Assembly: GCA_021186555.1 (NCBI GenBank) | Contig: JAJKFL010000010.1 | Location: forward strand, 23,318,679-23,382,678 | Reading direction: 5' to 3' | From: Reticulitermes speratus | Taxonomy: Eukaryota; Arthropoda; Insecta; Blattodea; Rhinotermitidae | Length of the DNA stretch: 64,000 nucleotides | In this document: in pieces, positions 45,318 through 54,895 of the stretch | How the letters are laid out: each line of letters opens with the position of its first letter | How positions within the stretch are numbered: the stretch's first letter is position 1 | Program-made: the position numbers and the translations under genes | Notes under the pieces: generated by a model | What the model saw: only the letters and a program-made list of their open reading frames with translations | What the model was told of the DNA's origin: nothing | Databases searched by the model: none

Positions 45318-45430
45318 GTACGTCATCAGTTAGGCCTTAATAGACCTGTTTCGGCCTTGTCTGATAGTCTCTTCAAAGGTCTTCGAGGTCGTCTTTGTCC
45401 ATTTGGTCTGTAATTCAGCAGATCGGGAGG
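45275..45430 (-). mobile_element. LINE 3' end with GAT/ATC tail, antisense
   Basis: An ATC run (45281-45317) followed by GTCATCAGTTAGGCCTTAA, AGACCTGTTTCGGCCTTG and TTTGTCCATTTGGTCTGTAA, the reverse complement of 42985-43150. The microsatellite is the element's own tail. Confidence 0.82.
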
Positions 45431-45654
45431 TCTGCATGATATTTGGGGTTCTCACAGCGGTGTTGCTGAAGATACAGGTCTACTGGGATATGACGCCGTG
45501 TGGCTGGGAGAGTTGTTCAGGGTCAGAGAGTTGAAGAGGAATTCTTGGACTGCTTGATCCTGAAGATGACGGCACTACGGTCGTTCGAAACGTCGGGAAC
45601 TATTCGCCCAGCAACACAGCGTCACATCTCTGAAGACTTGGATCTTGAGCTTAA
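45431..45654 (+). repeat. hammerhead-family repeat (GAAACGTC type)
   Basis: CTGAAGA at 45560-45566, GTTCGAAACGTC at 45583-45594 and then GCAACACAGCGTCACATCTC with TGAAGACTTGGA. Core blocks are present, but stem I pairs over only two bases and stem II needs a bulge, so it is probably inactive. Confidence 0.55.
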
Positions 45655-46121
45655 TACAGTCGAACTCGGTTATAACGTCATGAAAGGGACTGAATATTTT
45701 GTGTCGTTATAACCGAGTGTTGTTATAACCTAGTGTCGTTATAAACGAGTGTCGTTATAACCGAGTAGTGTTATAGTTAACATTGAGGAATTAATTGATA
45801 CCACAGAACATCTGACGTTATAGACGAGGTGTCGCATAAACCGAGGTCGTTATAACCGAGTGTCGTTAAAAACGAGTGTCGTGATAACCGAGTATTTTTA
45901 TGGTTAACATTGAGGAATTAATTGATACCACAGAACATCTGACGTTATAGACGTGTCGCATTAACCGAGGTCGTTATAACCGAGTGTCGTTAAAAACGAG
46001 TGTCGTTATAACCGAGTAGTGTTATGGTTAACAGTGAGGAATTAATTGATACCACAGAACATCTGACGTTATAGACGAGGTGTGGCATAAACCGAGGTCG
46101 TTATAACCGGGTTCGACTGCA
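45655..46121 (-). mobile_element. MITE with CGTTATAAC ends, internally triplicated
   Basis: Ends ACAGTCGAACTCGGTTATAA and ACCGGGTTCGACTG are inverted. Compared with the 187-bp copies at 46454 and 55607 it is 467 bp, because a segment of about 125 bp (GTTAACATTGAGGAATTAAT, CACAGAACATCTGACG, GTCGTTATAACCGAG) occurs three times. Confidence 0.85.
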
Positions 46122-46453
46122 TGTGTGCTCATTAGACTTGGAGACAAGCATTACAAGTCAATTTGTTGTGCTGTAGGTTCGTGATATTGAGGACTGTCAC
46201 ACAAGGTACAAGGTAGCTAGGGAGCGCACGGATGACGGAGTGACAGGTCTACGAGGCGTTTATCGATTTGCAGTCAACCTTCTTCGTACGAATTTGAAGT
46301 GTTTGTGCCGTGACTGTGTTCAGGGCTGGGATAATGTGCGCTCGGTGTCATGAGGCGAATTGACTTTGTGAACTGGTGGCGAGACTCAGAAGTCAACACA
46401 CCGTAAGTGTTATTGTTGTCTGTGCGGTGCGAGTATCGCCAGGAGGTGGAAGA
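46122..46453. other. no recognised feature
   Basis: Spacer between two MITE copies of opposite orientation. Confidence 0.35.
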
Positions 46454-46640
46454 TACAGTCGAACCCGGTTATAACGACATCGGTTTATACGACACCCCGT
46501 CTATAACGTCAGATATTCTGTGGTACCAATTAATTCCTCACTGTTAATCATAACATTATACTCCTCGGTTATAACAACACTCGTTTATAACGACACAAAA
46601 TATTCAGTCCCTTTCATGACGTTATAACCGAGTTCGACGG
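46454..46640 (+). mobile_element. MITE with CGTTATAAC ends
   Basis: TACAGTCGAACCCGGTTATA to GTTATAACCGAGTTCGACGG, 187 bp. TA at the left edge fits a Tc1/mariner/pogo-type target. No coding capacity. Confidence 0.85.
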
Positions 46641-46899
46641 AACATTTGAACACAAACACGAGAAATGTACATTTTGTTTAAGTATTCATTTTTGAGGTTT
46701 TTGTGCACGAATTTCAGGGGGGGGGGGGGAGAAAGGAAACTTTTTTTTTTCGATTTCTTGAGGAGATCTTCAGTATTATTGTATAGCACTCCATCGTCTG
46801 GAGTATTTTTACGTAGTTGTGTTACCTGAACTAATTTGGTAAATAAAGTGCTTTGTTTTGGTACGAGTCTAAGGGAGTTGAACTCTTTTTTGCTGGCAG
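46641..46899. other. no recognised feature
   Basis: Includes a G-run near 46719 and a T-run near 46741. Confidence 0.35.
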
Positions 46900-46990
46900 G
46901 TATGTGGTTCCCGACGTTCCTCCGAAACGTCGGGAACCCCTTAACAGTGACGCAGTGTTATATCCCAGAAGACCGGAATTGCCAGCAGTA
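46900..46990 (+). repeat. collapsed hammerhead-family repeat (GAAACGTC type)
   Basis: GGTTCCCGACGTTCCTCCG and AAACGTCGGGAACC form a hairpin, followed by GACGCAGTGTTATATCCCAG and AAGACCGG. The catalytic CUGANGA segment is missing. Confidence 0.5.
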
Positions 46991-47112
46991 GACAGTTGTG
47001 TAATACTTTGTATACCGTGCACTGTCATCAGTCAGACACAAAACACTCAACCAACCAAATGCACTCTTATTATTATTTTTTAGATATTATACATTACAAT
47101 CCCTGTAAACTA

Positions 47113-47155
47113 GTCCAACATGTTTCGATCCCTTCCTGGGATCATCATCAGGGAC
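47113..47155 (-). ncRNA. hammerhead ribozyme motif (GUU triplet)
   Basis: Minus strand: GTCC / GGAC stem I, CTGATGA (47145-47151 complement), perfect six-pair stem II GATCCC/GGGATC, GAAA, palindrome ACATGT, cleavage triplet GTT. The downstream block with GTGCATTTGGTTGGT (complement, near 47055) is shared with other copies. Confidence 0.8.
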
Positions 47156-47187
47156 ACTTGTGAGAGTATAAATTACACAAAATAATT

Positions 47188-48475
47188 ATGAACATGAGAC
47201 ACAAGGACAGTACACACCGCAGCATGAGACACAAGGACAGTACACACCGCAGCATGAGACACAATGACAGTACACACCGCAGCATGAGACACAATGACAG
47301 TACACACCGCAGCATGAGACACAATGACAGTACACACCGCAGCATGAGACACAAGGACAGTACACACCGCAGCATGAGACACAATGACAGTACACACCGC
47401 AGCATGAGACACAAGGACAGTACACACCGCAGCATGAGACACAATGACAGTACACACCGCAGCACGAGACACAAGGACAGTACACACCGCAGCATGAGAC
47501 ACAAGGACAGTACACACCGCAGCATGAGACACAATGACAGTACACACCGCAGCATGAGACACAAGGACAGTACACACCGCAGCACGAGACACAAGGACAG
47601 TACACACCGCAGCATGAGACACACGGACAGTACACACCGCAGCATGAGACACAAACACACCGCAGCATGAGACACAAGGACAGTACACAGTGCAGCATGA
47701 GACACACGGACAGTACACACCGTAGCATGAGACACAAGGACAGTACACACCGCAGCATGAGACACAAACACACCGCAGCATGAGACACAAGGACAGTACA
47801 CAGTGCAGCATGAGACACACGGACAGTACACACCGCAGCATGAGACACACGGACAGTACACACCGCAGCATGAGACACAAGGACAGTACACACCGCAGCA
47901 TGAGACACAAGGACAGTACACACCGCAGCATGAGACACAAGGACAGTACACAGTGCAGCATGAGACACAAGGACAATACACACCGCAGCATGAGACACAA
48001 TGACAGTACACACCGCAGCATGAGACACACGGACAGTACACACCGCAGCATGAGACACAAACACACCGCAGCATGAGACACAAGGACAGTACACACCGCA
48101 GCATGAGACACAAGGACAGTACACACCGCAGCATGAGACACAAGGACAGTACACACCGCAGCATGAGACACAAGGACAGTACACACCGCAGCATGAGACA
48201 CAAGGACAGTACACACCGCAGCATGAGACACAAGGACAGTACACACCGCAGCATGAGACACAATGACAGTACACACCGCAGCATGAGACACAAGGACAGT
48301 ACACACCGCAGCATGAGACACAATGACAGTACACACCGCAGCATGAGACACAATGACAGTACACACCGCAGCATGAGACACAAGGACAGTACACACCGCA
48401 GCATGAGACACAATGACAGTACACACCGCAGCACGAGACACAATGACAGTACACACCGCAGCATGAGACACACAC
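47188..48475 (+). repeat. 30-bp satellite, about 43 copies
   Basis: Unit AGCATGAGACACAAGGACAG with TACACACCGC. Variable AAGG/AATG/ACGG position, and three shortened units (AGACACAAACACACCGC) at about 47650, 47765 and 48058. The period is a multiple of 3 and free of stops in several frames, giving spurious 435-441-residue ORFs on the minus strand and RHKDSTHRSM repeats on the plus. Confidence 0.95.
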
Positions 48476-48838
48476 GACATAAAACAGCAGGTATGTCGTT
48501 CGAATCAAATGCGATAACTTACAAAATTATATAAACTTTATCTCCAGAATATTATGGTTCTGATACCCATTATTTTACAGGACATAATTACCAAATGTCC
48601 ATCAAATATACAAAACCAAGAACAAAAACAGCCAAAGCTGTAAGGTAACATAGTGATCCACACTGCTGCATTGTACTATTTTGACACGAATTTTGACGAA
48701 ATTTTAAGGATTTTGTACTGTGTTTTATATATATGTTTTAAATGCAGACTTTGTAAGTGATTGTAACTTATATACAAGGAGATTGCACTAGTTATATTGG
48801 CAGACGTAATATTGGATGTAAAATGAACGTAGTTTATG
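48476..48838. other. no recognised feature
   Basis: AT-rich, leading into the next hammerhead copy. Confidence 0.35.
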
Positions 48839-48885
48839 AACCCCTGAAGATGGTTTTATATAAGACCGAAACATATGTAGGGATT
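48839..48885 (+). ncRNA. hammerhead ribozyme motif, CUGAAGA variant
   Basis: AACCC then CTGAAGA (48844-48850), stem II GGTTTT/AAGACC with one G-U pair, GAAA (48868-48871), ACATATGT palindrome, cleavage triplet GTA, GGG closing stem I with three pairs. The flank to about 48985 has GTGCATTGTGTTGGTG and CACTGTGAGACTGATATAAA as in the 3.9-kb copy. Confidence 0.78.
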
Positions 48886-48985
48886 GATTAATACATAATA
48901 AAGGTGAAAGTGTAGTGCATTGTGTTGGTGCTTTAAACAGTGAATTGTAAGCAATGCACTGTGAGACTGATATAAAATCCATTCT

Positions 48986-49582
48986 GTTCTAGTTGGACAC
49001 AGACTTTCTTTTGCATTCAAAATTTCGTTACATTTTGTCGTTTTAGACACTTTTTCTGGAGAGAGAATCCGAAATGAATGTGCGTGGGAGGTGCGTGTGT
49101 GTCCGTCCCTAAGTCCTGTATTGATTGCACGTGTCGTTGTGCCCCTGCATGCGCAGTGCGGTGTGATGTAACAAGGTACACGAAAACTGAACGCAACGTG
49201 CATTATTTAAAGCAGCCCCCAGGCTACAGGACCTCCGCAGGCAGTTCGGCCTTTATGCGCTCCTGTGAGCACCCAGCGAGGCAATGTAGCGTGGATCGTG
49301 CATGGACTGGCGAACTGCCAGGCGTTCGGAACTTCTGGTGCCGAAAGCGGAAATTGTGTACATTTCGTATTTTGTACAGTCGGGTATGGCAGAATGACAG
49401 TCATGATTAATGATTGTTGGTGGTCTAGTGACGTCACCATCATCGCTTTTGCCGTATCACCGCGCCACTCGTGGATAGTACACGGATGCGTCGTTAAATC
49501 CTTTTTAATTAGCTTGTAGTGTTGCATACATGAACGACACTGGCCGATGCAGCATTGTGGTGGTAAATACTGTTACCTGCTT
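48986..49582. other. no recognised feature
   Basis: A 110-codon open frame at 49078-49410 is cysteine- and arginine-rich with no recognisable domain; a chance or repeat origin is likely. Confidence 0.3.
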
Positions 49583-49630
49583 TAACCCTGTAGAGGCTGG
49601 TAGTTACTGTATGTACCGCCAGATGTATCG
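49583..49630 (-). repeat. dispersed 40-bp core
   Basis: AACCCTGTAGAGGCTGGTAG then TTACTGTATGTACCGCCAG, the inverted version of 7545-7587. Confidence 0.6.
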
Positions 49631-49912
49631 TTAACACCGGCGATATAGTATAAACGTAACATTGGGGCGCGTTCGCGTAACCATTGTTGCCGTGGAAAAG
49701 CAATAAGTATTACATATTCTGAGTGTGTGTCTGTAGCCTTAGTTATACAGCATGCAAAGCGCATGCGCCGTATTATATTGTCATCTGTGGCCTGTCTGGC
49801 TCTACCATATTTTTCCACATTATCTCATAAACGGAACGATTTTTGGATCTTGTGCCATAAATTTTATTAACATAAGACGTGTTTCTGAATAAATGTTATT
49901 TTTATTGCACCT

Positions 49913-50010
49913 TTATCACGTCAAGCCGAATTTCCGAATTATCCGAAATTTTGCTTATCCGAAATCGGGTCCGCCCCCTTTATTTCGGATAATCGAGGTT
50001 CTGCTGTACT
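49913..50010 (-). mobile_element. pogo/Tigger-like MITE end
   Basis: The minus strand reads TACAGCAGAACCTCGATTAT then CCGAAATAAAGGGGGCGG, a type of end seen in pogo-like elements. The second end is not resolved; TTCGGATAAGC and AATTCGGAAATTCGG repeat the motif. Confidence 0.55.
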
Positions 50011-50270
50011 TTGAGCAGGCCGCTCGCCGTAGTCCAGAAACTGCAATGGGCATCTGGCTGTGTTCTTCGTGTACAGTCATGGAAACGATGAAACAGATAA
50101 GGATCTGTGTAAAGTACAGTCAGTGTCTTTGCGTCATCCTGCACCTGTCACTAAGACTGTCTAAACAGCTGCTGTGTGTGGCTTTGGAAAGGACGTGCGA
50201 TGTAAAGTGGGTTAGCGAAGTGGTGACACTGCAGGAAGGGACACCAGTGGTCCATACGAACTTGCATCTA

Positions 50271-50560
50271 GGGGCCGTGACATGGCTCAGGCAGTTAGTC
50301 GCCGGCCTCCCACCGCGGAGGTACGGGTTCGACCCCGGGTCAGTCCATGTGGGATTTGTGGTGGACAAAGTGGCACTGGGACAGATTTTTCCCCGAGTAC
50401 TTCGGTTTTCCCCTGTCAATTTCATTCCACTGGTGCTCCATTACTTGTAAAACTTGGTAAAAAAAACTGCTCATCTTCATCACAGGGGTTGCACAATAAG
50501 CCTTAAGGCTGCGGTGCTTCCGTAGTTTCTGCTGCGGGGCCCTTCTCCAAAAAAAATACA
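50271..50560 (+). mobile_element. SINE-C, full length, with target duplication
   Basis: Head GGGGCCGTGACATGGCTCAG with B-box-like GGGTTCGACCCCG. Body GTGGACAAAGTGGCACTGGG, GAGTACTTCGGTTTTCCCC and TTTCATTCCACTGGTGCTCC, then CTGCGGGGCCCTT and poly-A. The 10-bp CTTGCATCTA flanks both sides (50261-50270, 50561-50570). Source sequence for the 91-bp satellites. Confidence 0.92.
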
Positions 50561-50570
50561 CTTGCATCTA

Positions 50571-51029
50571 TACGGTACTCTTACCAGAAGGACAAACGGG
50601 AGACGCCTGGGAACCTTGAGAAGGTAATGCGGAAACGGGCAGCGTTGGATAGAAAAGCACTTTCACATTTTTTTTGTCCTCAGAGGGTCAATAGTCTTAC
50701 GTATAGATGTCTAATAGTTTGAGCAGGATGGAACGGGTTTTGGTATTTGTTTGCTGCCTGTTATATGCTCTAATTAAGTTTTATAAAGCGGACGATGCCG
50801 AGCTCACGCGAGCAATATTTTCGTTTTATTTGATTACTGTGTAGAAGGAACTTTGTAACACTGTAAAAACAGGCTGTGTGTATTATTCTATGAGAACGAA
50901 GTAGCAGAGATACCTTGCTGGGTATTGAATCAAAATTTTCATTGTCTTATAAGATTTGTAGTTAAAACGGATATGCAGTTCGTATTTATATCCGTCAAAT
51001 ATAACACTCTTTTATTAAAAAACTTAAGG
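50571..51029. other. no recognised feature
   Basis: Nothing supportable. Confidence 0.35.
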
Positions 51030-51075
51030 GTAGTTACATGTTTCGGCTTATGTGAGTCGAAACATGTAGCAGCAA
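51030..51075. repeat. collapsed inverted hammerhead remnant
   Basis: TTACATGTTTCGGCTTATGT and GAGTCGAAACATGTAGCAG face each other with no CUGANGA block left. Confidence 0.5.
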
Positions 51076-51124
51076 TACCTAACGCAACGCGATGATTCAC
51101 GTCAAGGTCATATTTGTCTTCATG

Positions 51125-51320
51125 TAGGACATTGTACGTTTACAAAGATATAGGACGGGAGGGTGTGGACTGGATTAATCTGGCTCAGGATACGGACAAG
51201 TGGCGGGCTCTTGTGAGCACGGTAATGAACCTTCAGGTTCTATAACATCCGGGGAATTTCTTGACTAGATAAGGAACTGTTAGCCCCTCAAGAAGGACTC
51301 TTTATCGGTGGAGTTACTGT
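51125..51320 (+). mobile_element. LINE family A, short 3' end
   Basis: GGTGTGGACTGGATTAATCT, GTAATGAACCTTCAGGTTC, GGGGAATTTCTTGACTAGAT and AAGAAGGACTC; the tail is degraded. Confidence 0.78.
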
Positions 51321-51344
51321 TTACTTCATCGTGGTGTCGTCTGT

Positions 51345-51950
51345 GGTTATTTCCACAACAGCTAGTTCTTCTTCCTGTGGCTGTTCGTTTTTCCACAACA
51401 GTTAGTTCTTCTGTCTGTGGCTGTTCATATTTCCACAACAGTTAGTTCTTCTGTCTGTGGCTGTTCGTATTTCCACAACAGTTAGTTCTTCTTCCTGTGG
51501 CTGTTCGTATTTCCACAACAGTTAGTTCTTCTGTCTGGCTGTTCGTTTTTCCACAACAGTTAGTTCTTCTGTCTGTGACTGTTCGTATTTCCACAACAGT
51601 TAGTTCTTCTTCTTGCTGTGGCTGTTCGTATTTCCACAACAGTTAGTTCTTCTTCTTGCTGTGACTGTTCGTATTTCCACAACAGTTAGTTCTTCTTCTT
51701 GTGGCTGTTCGTATTTCCACAACAGCTAGTTCTTCTTCCTGTGGCTGTTCGTATTTCCACAACAGTTCTTCTTGCTATCGCTGTTCGTATTTCCACAACA
51801 GTTAGTTCTTCTTCCTGTCGCTGTTTGTATTTCCACAACAGTTAGTTATTCTTCTGTTGTGGCTGTTCGTATTTCCACAACAGTTAGTTCTTCTTCTTGC
51901 TGTGGCTGTTCGTATTTCCACAACAGTTAGTTCTTCTTGCTGTCGCTGTT
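51345..51950 (-). repeat. about 39-bp satellite at a LINE 3' end, about 16 copies
   Basis: Unit GTGGCTGTTCGTATTTCCAC with AACAGTTAGTTCTTCTTC, length varying by a few bases in the TTCTTCTTG part. It runs directly into a minus-strand LINE whose tail supplies the AGAAGAA part. Confidence 0.9.
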
Positions 51951-52335
51951 CGACCCGTTTCCTAGCCATGACGTCCCCCGTTTTCTTCTCCCAGTCACTC
52001 CTGTGTCGCTTCGCCGCCAGTCAGTCTCTCGTATCGAGCAATTTGGCGGCGTCGTTCTGCACTTCGTCGTCCCATCTCTTCGTGGGCTTCCCCGCGTTCC
52101 GTTTTCCTCTGAGACTTAGAAAATTTTTTTGCGGGATTGAGTTGTCGAACCACCTTGCTACATGCCCAGTCCACTGTAATCTTTTAACACGCATGTGCCT
52201 TACTAGGTCAGAGTCCTTGTACAGTCAGCACAGCTCATCATTTTACCATCTTACGCGGACGCCGTTAACTATTGTACTGGTCCAGATGTTCTCTGAAGGA
52301 TTTTTCTGTCAAAGGAACCGATCACTTGCGTGGCA
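51951..52335 (-). mobile_element. LINE (fourth family) 3' end, antisense
   Basis: The minus strand reads LYKDSDLVRHMRVKRLQWTG then HVARW, GKRNAGKPTKRWDDEVQNDA and AAKLLDTR, a LINE RT C-terminus. The tail merges with the satellite on its left. The ORF is broken. Confidence 0.78.
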
Positions 52336-52389
52336 CTGTGGGAAACTGTAAACCAGCTATATTCTAAAAGGTTCTGACGACGGTATGTA

Positions 52390-52691
52390 ACATTGAGAAC
52401 TAATTGGTTTCTGGACTTTGTCCATCGTCCGGAAATATAAAATCACGACGTTTCGGAAGCTGGATATGCTTCCGTCCTCAGGTGAAGGTAGAGGGAGACA
52501 CTTGCTCTGTTGGGTCCCTGAGATAGAGCTAACCAGTGATTGAGGTTAGCTCTATCTAAGGGACCGAACACAGTAGGTGTCTCCCTCCCCCTTCACCTGA
52601 GGACGGAAGCAGATCCAGCTTCCCGATACGTCGTTATTTTAGATTTCCGGACGATGGACAAAGTCCAGAAACCAATTAGTTATCAATGTAA
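52390..52691. repeat. 302-bp inverted repeat with hammerhead motifs
   Basis: AACTAATTGGTTTCTGGAC on the left mirrors GTCCAGAAACCAATTAGT on the right. The left arm holds a complete minus-strand hammerhead; the right arm (about 52591-52640) keeps CTGAGGA and stem II but has GATAC where GAAAC is expected. Confidence 0.87.
52443..52485 (-). ncRNA. hammerhead ribozyme motif (GUC triplet)
   Basis: Minus strand: TCAC / GTGA stem I, CTGAGGA (complement of 52475-52481), six-pair stem II GGAAGC/GCTTCC, GAAA, ACGT palindrome as stem III, and GTC, the preferred cleavage triplet. Every core base matches. Confidence 0.85.
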
Positions 52692-53390
52692 ACCAGCTGC
52701 TTACTGACTGCAATAATTTTATCACAGATTTATACACTAACGTTTTCTTCGCCAGTGGAATTCTTGCAAGAATCACAGTTGGTCGGGCTGTAGTCTGGCC
52801 TTGTTGCTGTGGTGTGTATCGGGAAGGAATTTGGGTGGAGGAAGTGAAGATGCCTGATGTTGGGTTAGACATCGACATTTCGGAATTTTGTCATCGCCAC
52901 ACAGATCCTTCTCTGTCCGGATGGCAGTGTTACTCTGTATGTGCTTGTATCCAGGAGAGGGTTTTGTACACGGTACTTGGAGGAGGGGTGTGTTCTGAGT
53001 GCCATTGCAGCGGCGTGTTTGTTTTTGTTCTGTGTGCTGGGAATGAGGGAGGTAGTCGTGTTATGGGTGTGAAGTTCAGACAAGGGACACAGCAGACAGG
53101 AAGTTGAGGTAAACAGTATGAAAGATTGATTACTTTGACGGGACACACACCTGGGGTCATCAGTAAGGTCACCTCTAGTCGCTTCTCTGCACGGGTACTT
53201 GGGCTTGCCGAAACGACAGGTGATGCTGGCGTCTCCTACAATGTGTGGGGTAGTGTTCTGTATTGCCGACTGAGCACTGTTGAGTGGCCGGCGTCATTAG
53301 TCGCTGCGCGGCACCGATGTCGTCCGCTCTACGGCGATAAAGTGTTACTTGTACCTGGGGCACATGCTGCTTTACTATACCACTTTATGG
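52692..53390. other. no recognised feature
   Basis: Open frames of 80-97 codons on both strands near 52814-53172 show no domain or splice support. Confidence 0.35.
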
Positions 53391-53644
53391 GCCGATCCCA
53401 GTGGCCGCGCGGTCTAAGGCGTGGGTCTGCGGCCGCTCGTTTGCTGGGATTGTGGGTTCGAATCCCACCTAGGGCATGGATGTCTGTCTGTTGTGAGTGT
53501 TTTCAGGTAGAGGTCTCTGCATCGGGCTGATCACTCGTCCAGAGGAGTCCTACCGAGTGTGGTGTGTCTAAAGTGTGATCGTGAAGCCTCGAAAATTGAG
53601 GCGGCCTAGGCCCCCAAGGGGCTGTCGAGCCATTGGAAAAAAGA
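53391..53644 (+). mobile_element. SINE-B, full length
   Basis: tRNA-Leu-like head GCCGATCCCAGTGGCCGCGC with GGGTTCGAATCCCA, body GGTAGAGGTCTCTGC, and tail GGCGGCCTAGGCCCCCAAGG then GGCTGTCGAGCCATTGG and A-rich. CTTTATGG flanks both sides. Confidence 0.9.
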
Positions 53645-53837
53645 ACCCTTTATGGACAACTTACCAATTAATTTGTTATGCGTTTTCGCACGTAAATGTA
53701 TCTTTATCATATCGGTTGTTCTAGTGATGAATCGTATGTAGCGTACACACTTATCTAAACGAATGGATTGGCTGACTGTACGGAACAGAATCATTGAGAA
53801 GCTGCTAGTTGCACAGGTAGTCAAATTCACCACATTT

Positions 53838-54635
53838 TATGGCACCGAAAAGTTCATTACCGCTTTCACAAGAGCGCGTTATTTGCCCCTATCCTGAGCT
53901 GTATGCGTCCTGTCCACGCCTTGTCCACGCCTTGTCCACGTCCTGTCCACGCCCTGTCCACGTCCTGTCCACGTCCTGTCCACGTCCTGTCCACGCCCTG
54001 TCCACGTCCTGTCCACGCCCTGTCCACGTCCTGTCCACGTCCTGTCCACGCCCTGTCCACGTCCTGTCCACGCCCTGTCCACGTCCTGTCCACGTCCTGT
54101 CCACGTCCTGTCCACGCCCTGTCCACGTCCTGTCCACGTCCTGTCCACGCTCTGTCCACGCTCTGTCCACGTCCTGTCCACGCCCTGTCCACGCCCTGTC
54201 CACGTCCTGTCCACGCCCTGTCCACGCCCTGTCCACGCCCTGTCCACGCCCTGTCCACGCCCTGTCCACGCCCTGTCCACGCCCTGTCCACGCCCTGTCC
54301 ACGCCCTGTCCACGCCCTGTCCACGCCCTGTCCACGTCCTGTCCACGACCTGTCCACGACCTGTCCACGTCCTGTCCACGCCCTGTCCACGCCCTGTCCA
54401 CGCCCTGTCCACGCCCTGTCCACGTCCTGTCCACGCCCTGTCCACGCCCTGTCCAACGTCCTGTCCACGCCCTGTCCAACGTCCTGTCCACGCCCTGCCA
54501 TGCTGTTTCTTTAAAATCCATTTTAATATTTTCCTACCATTTACACACAGATCTTCCCAGTGGTCACTTTCCCTCAGGTTTATTTACCAAAACTTTGTAT
54601 CTATTTACGTTCTCTCCCATACGTGTCACATACCC
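53838..54635 (-). mobile_element. LINE family A, antisense, split by an 11-bp satellite
   Basis: The left part (AAAAGTTCATTACCGC, CCCCTATCCTGAGC) and the right part (AAATCCATTTTAATATTTTC, CCTCAGGTTTATTTACC, CGTGTCACATACCCCGCCC) match the reversed family A end. The array lies where TCCAGTCCATGCC stands in other copies. Confidence 0.85.
53905..54497 (+). repeat. 11-bp satellite inside LINE A, about 53 copies
   Basis: Unit CCTGTCCACGC or CCTGTCCACGT, period 11, with occasional GAC, GCT and CAACG variants. The period is stop-free in most frames, giving spurious 188-270-residue ORFs. Confidence 0.95.
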
Positions 54636-54639
54636 CGCC

Positions 54640-54895
54640 CAGTTAGTGTAATTTGTAGCAAGAGGGACGAACGGGCAGCCAACCGTTCGGCGTTCATTTT
54701 GTTGAATGGAAACACCCACCATCTGTCTCTTGGGAAATAAACTGTGAACGCAGATTTTAATGAAACTTGAAATGTTCTCGACAGTTTTTTTAAATACTGA
54801 AATATCAAATTTCATGAAAATCCGTCCAGTGGGAGCGGAGTTGTTCCATGCGGGCGGACGGACGGACAGATGACAAAGGTAATCGTCGCTTTCCG
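54640..54895 (+). mobile_element. probable LINE or SINE 3' module
   Basis: AAATTTCATGAAAATCCGTC followed by CAGTGGGAGCGGAGTTG and GGACGGACGGACAGA. A TTTCATGAAAATC-GT-CAG module with a GACA-rich tail is a common 3' end of insect retroelements (from memory). Confidence 0.5.

Noticed and set aside
47148-48508. Open frames of 435-441 residues on the minus strand with CVSCCGVYCP or LMLRCVLSLC repeats
   Set aside because: They are the 30-bp satellite read in three frames. The repeats are exact at DNA level, all minus frames are open and there is no gene structure.
49078-49410. 110-residue cysteine/arginine-rich open frame
   Set aside because: No signal peptide, no recognisable spacing of cysteines, antisense frames equally long, and no splice sites.
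51030-51075. Functional hammerhead
   Set aside because: Two GAAAC halves face each other but neither has a CUGANGA block, so it cannot be a ribozyme as it stands.
53839-54651. 270-residue proline/histidine-rich frame and its antisense counterparts
   Set aside because: 11-bp satellite within a LINE; open in several frames on both strands.
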